The notes below the pieces were generated by a model. That model had not been told where the DNA came from, made no database searches, and saw only the letters and a list, made by a program, of their open reading frames with translations. A stretch of 64,000 nt of DNA, taken from contig NZ_CP029189.1 in assembly GCF_008642275.1 (NCBI RefSeq), positions 496,001 to 560,000 of the forward strand, in the 5' to 3' direction. This stretch comes from Streptomyces venezuelae. GTDB taxonomy: Bacteria > Actinomycetota > Actinomycetes > Streptomycetales > Streptomycetaceae. Below, piece after piece: positions 63,555 through 64,000 of this stretch. Within the stretch, counting starts at the first letter, position 1. Each line of letters starts with the position of its first letter. Made by a program: the position numbers and the translations under genes.

Positions 63555-64000
63555 TCAGCGGACTCCGCGGGGGCGGAACTGGATGCTCACACGAGGGCCG
63601 ACGGCCCGGGCCGACTTGGGTACCGCGTGCTCCATGGTCCGCTGACAGGAGCCGCCCATGACCACGAGGTCGCCGTGCCCCAGCGTCAGCCGCAGCCGGG
63701 TGGACCCGCCGTCCCGGGAACGGAAGGCCAGGTCCCGCGGATCACCGACGGAGACGATGGCCACCATGGTGTCCTCGGCCGAGGAACGGCCGGTCCGGTC
63801 CCCGTGCCAGGCGACGCTGTCGCGGCCGTCGCGGTACAGACACAGGCCGGCGGTGGTGAAGGGCTCGCCGAGCTCCGCGGCGTAGTGGCCGGTCAGCGCC
63901 TCGCGGGCCTCGGCGAGCGAGGGGTGCGGCAGGGGCTCGCCCTCGGCGTAGAAGGCGAGCAGCCGGGGCACCTCCACCTCCCGCTCGTACATCTGCCGCC
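63555..64000 (-). CDS. AlkB-like 2-oxoglutarate/Fe(II) dioxygenase, N terminus outside the window
   Basis: The minus-strand frame is open to the window edge, so the start is not seen (an internal Met is at 63992). Visible motifs are VAWHGDRTG (HxD iron ligands), MEHAVPKSAR (second His) and RVSIQFRPRGVR (2-oxoglutarate-binding Arg), plus LTLGHGDLVVMGGSCQRTME. These are the DNA/RNA alkylation-repair AlkB family signatures. It would demethylate 1-methyladenine or 3-methylcytosine lesions by oxidation. The preceding operon context is not visible. Confidence 0.9.
   Translation of the reverse strand, partial: RQMYEREVEVPRLLAFYAEGEPLPHPSLAEAREALTGHYAAELGEPFTTAGLCLYRDGRDSVAWHGDRTGRSSAEDTMVAIVSVGDPRDLAFRSRDGGSTRLRLTLGHGDLVVMGGSCQRTMEHAVPKSARAVGPRVSIQFRPRGVR

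Overview
The window is very GC-rich, densely packed and full of actinobacterial families. Its gene content points to a Streptomyces chromosome, most likely an arm region. No rRNA, tRNA, CRISPR array, complete insertion sequence or attachment site was seen.

Left flank (1-7.5 kb): mostly single-gene housekeeping or unknown functions. These are a partial MpaB-type oxygenase, a DUF4344 HExxH lipoprotein preceded by short tandem repeats, a probable DUF6183 protein, a molybdate-binding HTH-TOBE protein, a MepB protein overlapping a VOC protein, a small membrane protein and a SulP-STAS anion transporter.

Core (about 7.6-41.2 kb): a dormancy/hypoxia island like the DosR (DevR) regulon of Mycobacterium tuberculosis and the OsdK/OsdR region of S. 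coelicolor. It encodes a NarL-type response regulator and a GAF-GAF histidine kinase whose predicted haem-ligand and phospho-acceptor histidines fall almost at the DosS positions (H148 and H393 here; 149 and 395 in DosS). Around them lie six universal stress proteins, five CBS proteins, two stand-alone cyclic-nucleotide-fold proteins, two P-type cation ATPases, DUF1918, DUF1876 (Rv1738-like) and Rv1733c-like proteins, an Acg-type nitroreductase, two flavin-fold (PPOX) proteins, a flavodoxin, phosphoketolase, a GH65 phosphorylase with its HAD mutase, a zinc alcohol dehydrogenase and a beta-CASP metallo-hydrolase. At least six promoter regions carry paired inverted repeats (approximate core GGRCCGRTCGGYCC), with the two copies 20-21 bp apart. 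Together they can account for nearly every island operon. Both two-component genes are distal members of box-headed gene strings that converge tail to tail 14 bp apart, which suggests positive feedback on sensor and regulator. Metabolically the island favours ATP-sparing carbon use (phosphorolysis plus phosphoketolase), NADH re-oxidation, ion homeostasis and ribosome/RNA control.

The island also looks eroded: a phosphoenolpyruvate synthase remnant with two frameshifts, an ABC ATPase lacking its middle, a pantoate reductase lacking its Rossmann fold, a LuxR-type HTH fragment, a DUF1801 remnant, and a duplicated cyclic-nucleotide-fold gene with an in-frame internal deletion.

Right flank (41.5-64 kb): ordinary chromosomal modules. 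These are an acyl-CoA dehydrogenase, DinB, two unknown proteins, a DeoR-controlled SIS/aldolase sugar operon, an S41 peptidase, a LysR/kbl/tdh threonine-degradation cluster with a strong intercistronic hairpin, an esterase, a methyltransferase, a GAF-PAS-GAF-SpoIIE phosphatase, a GH15 enzyme, a galactose-oxidase-like protein with duplicated discoidin domains, a DoxX/MarR divergent pair with visible operators, DUF1232 and a partial AlkB.
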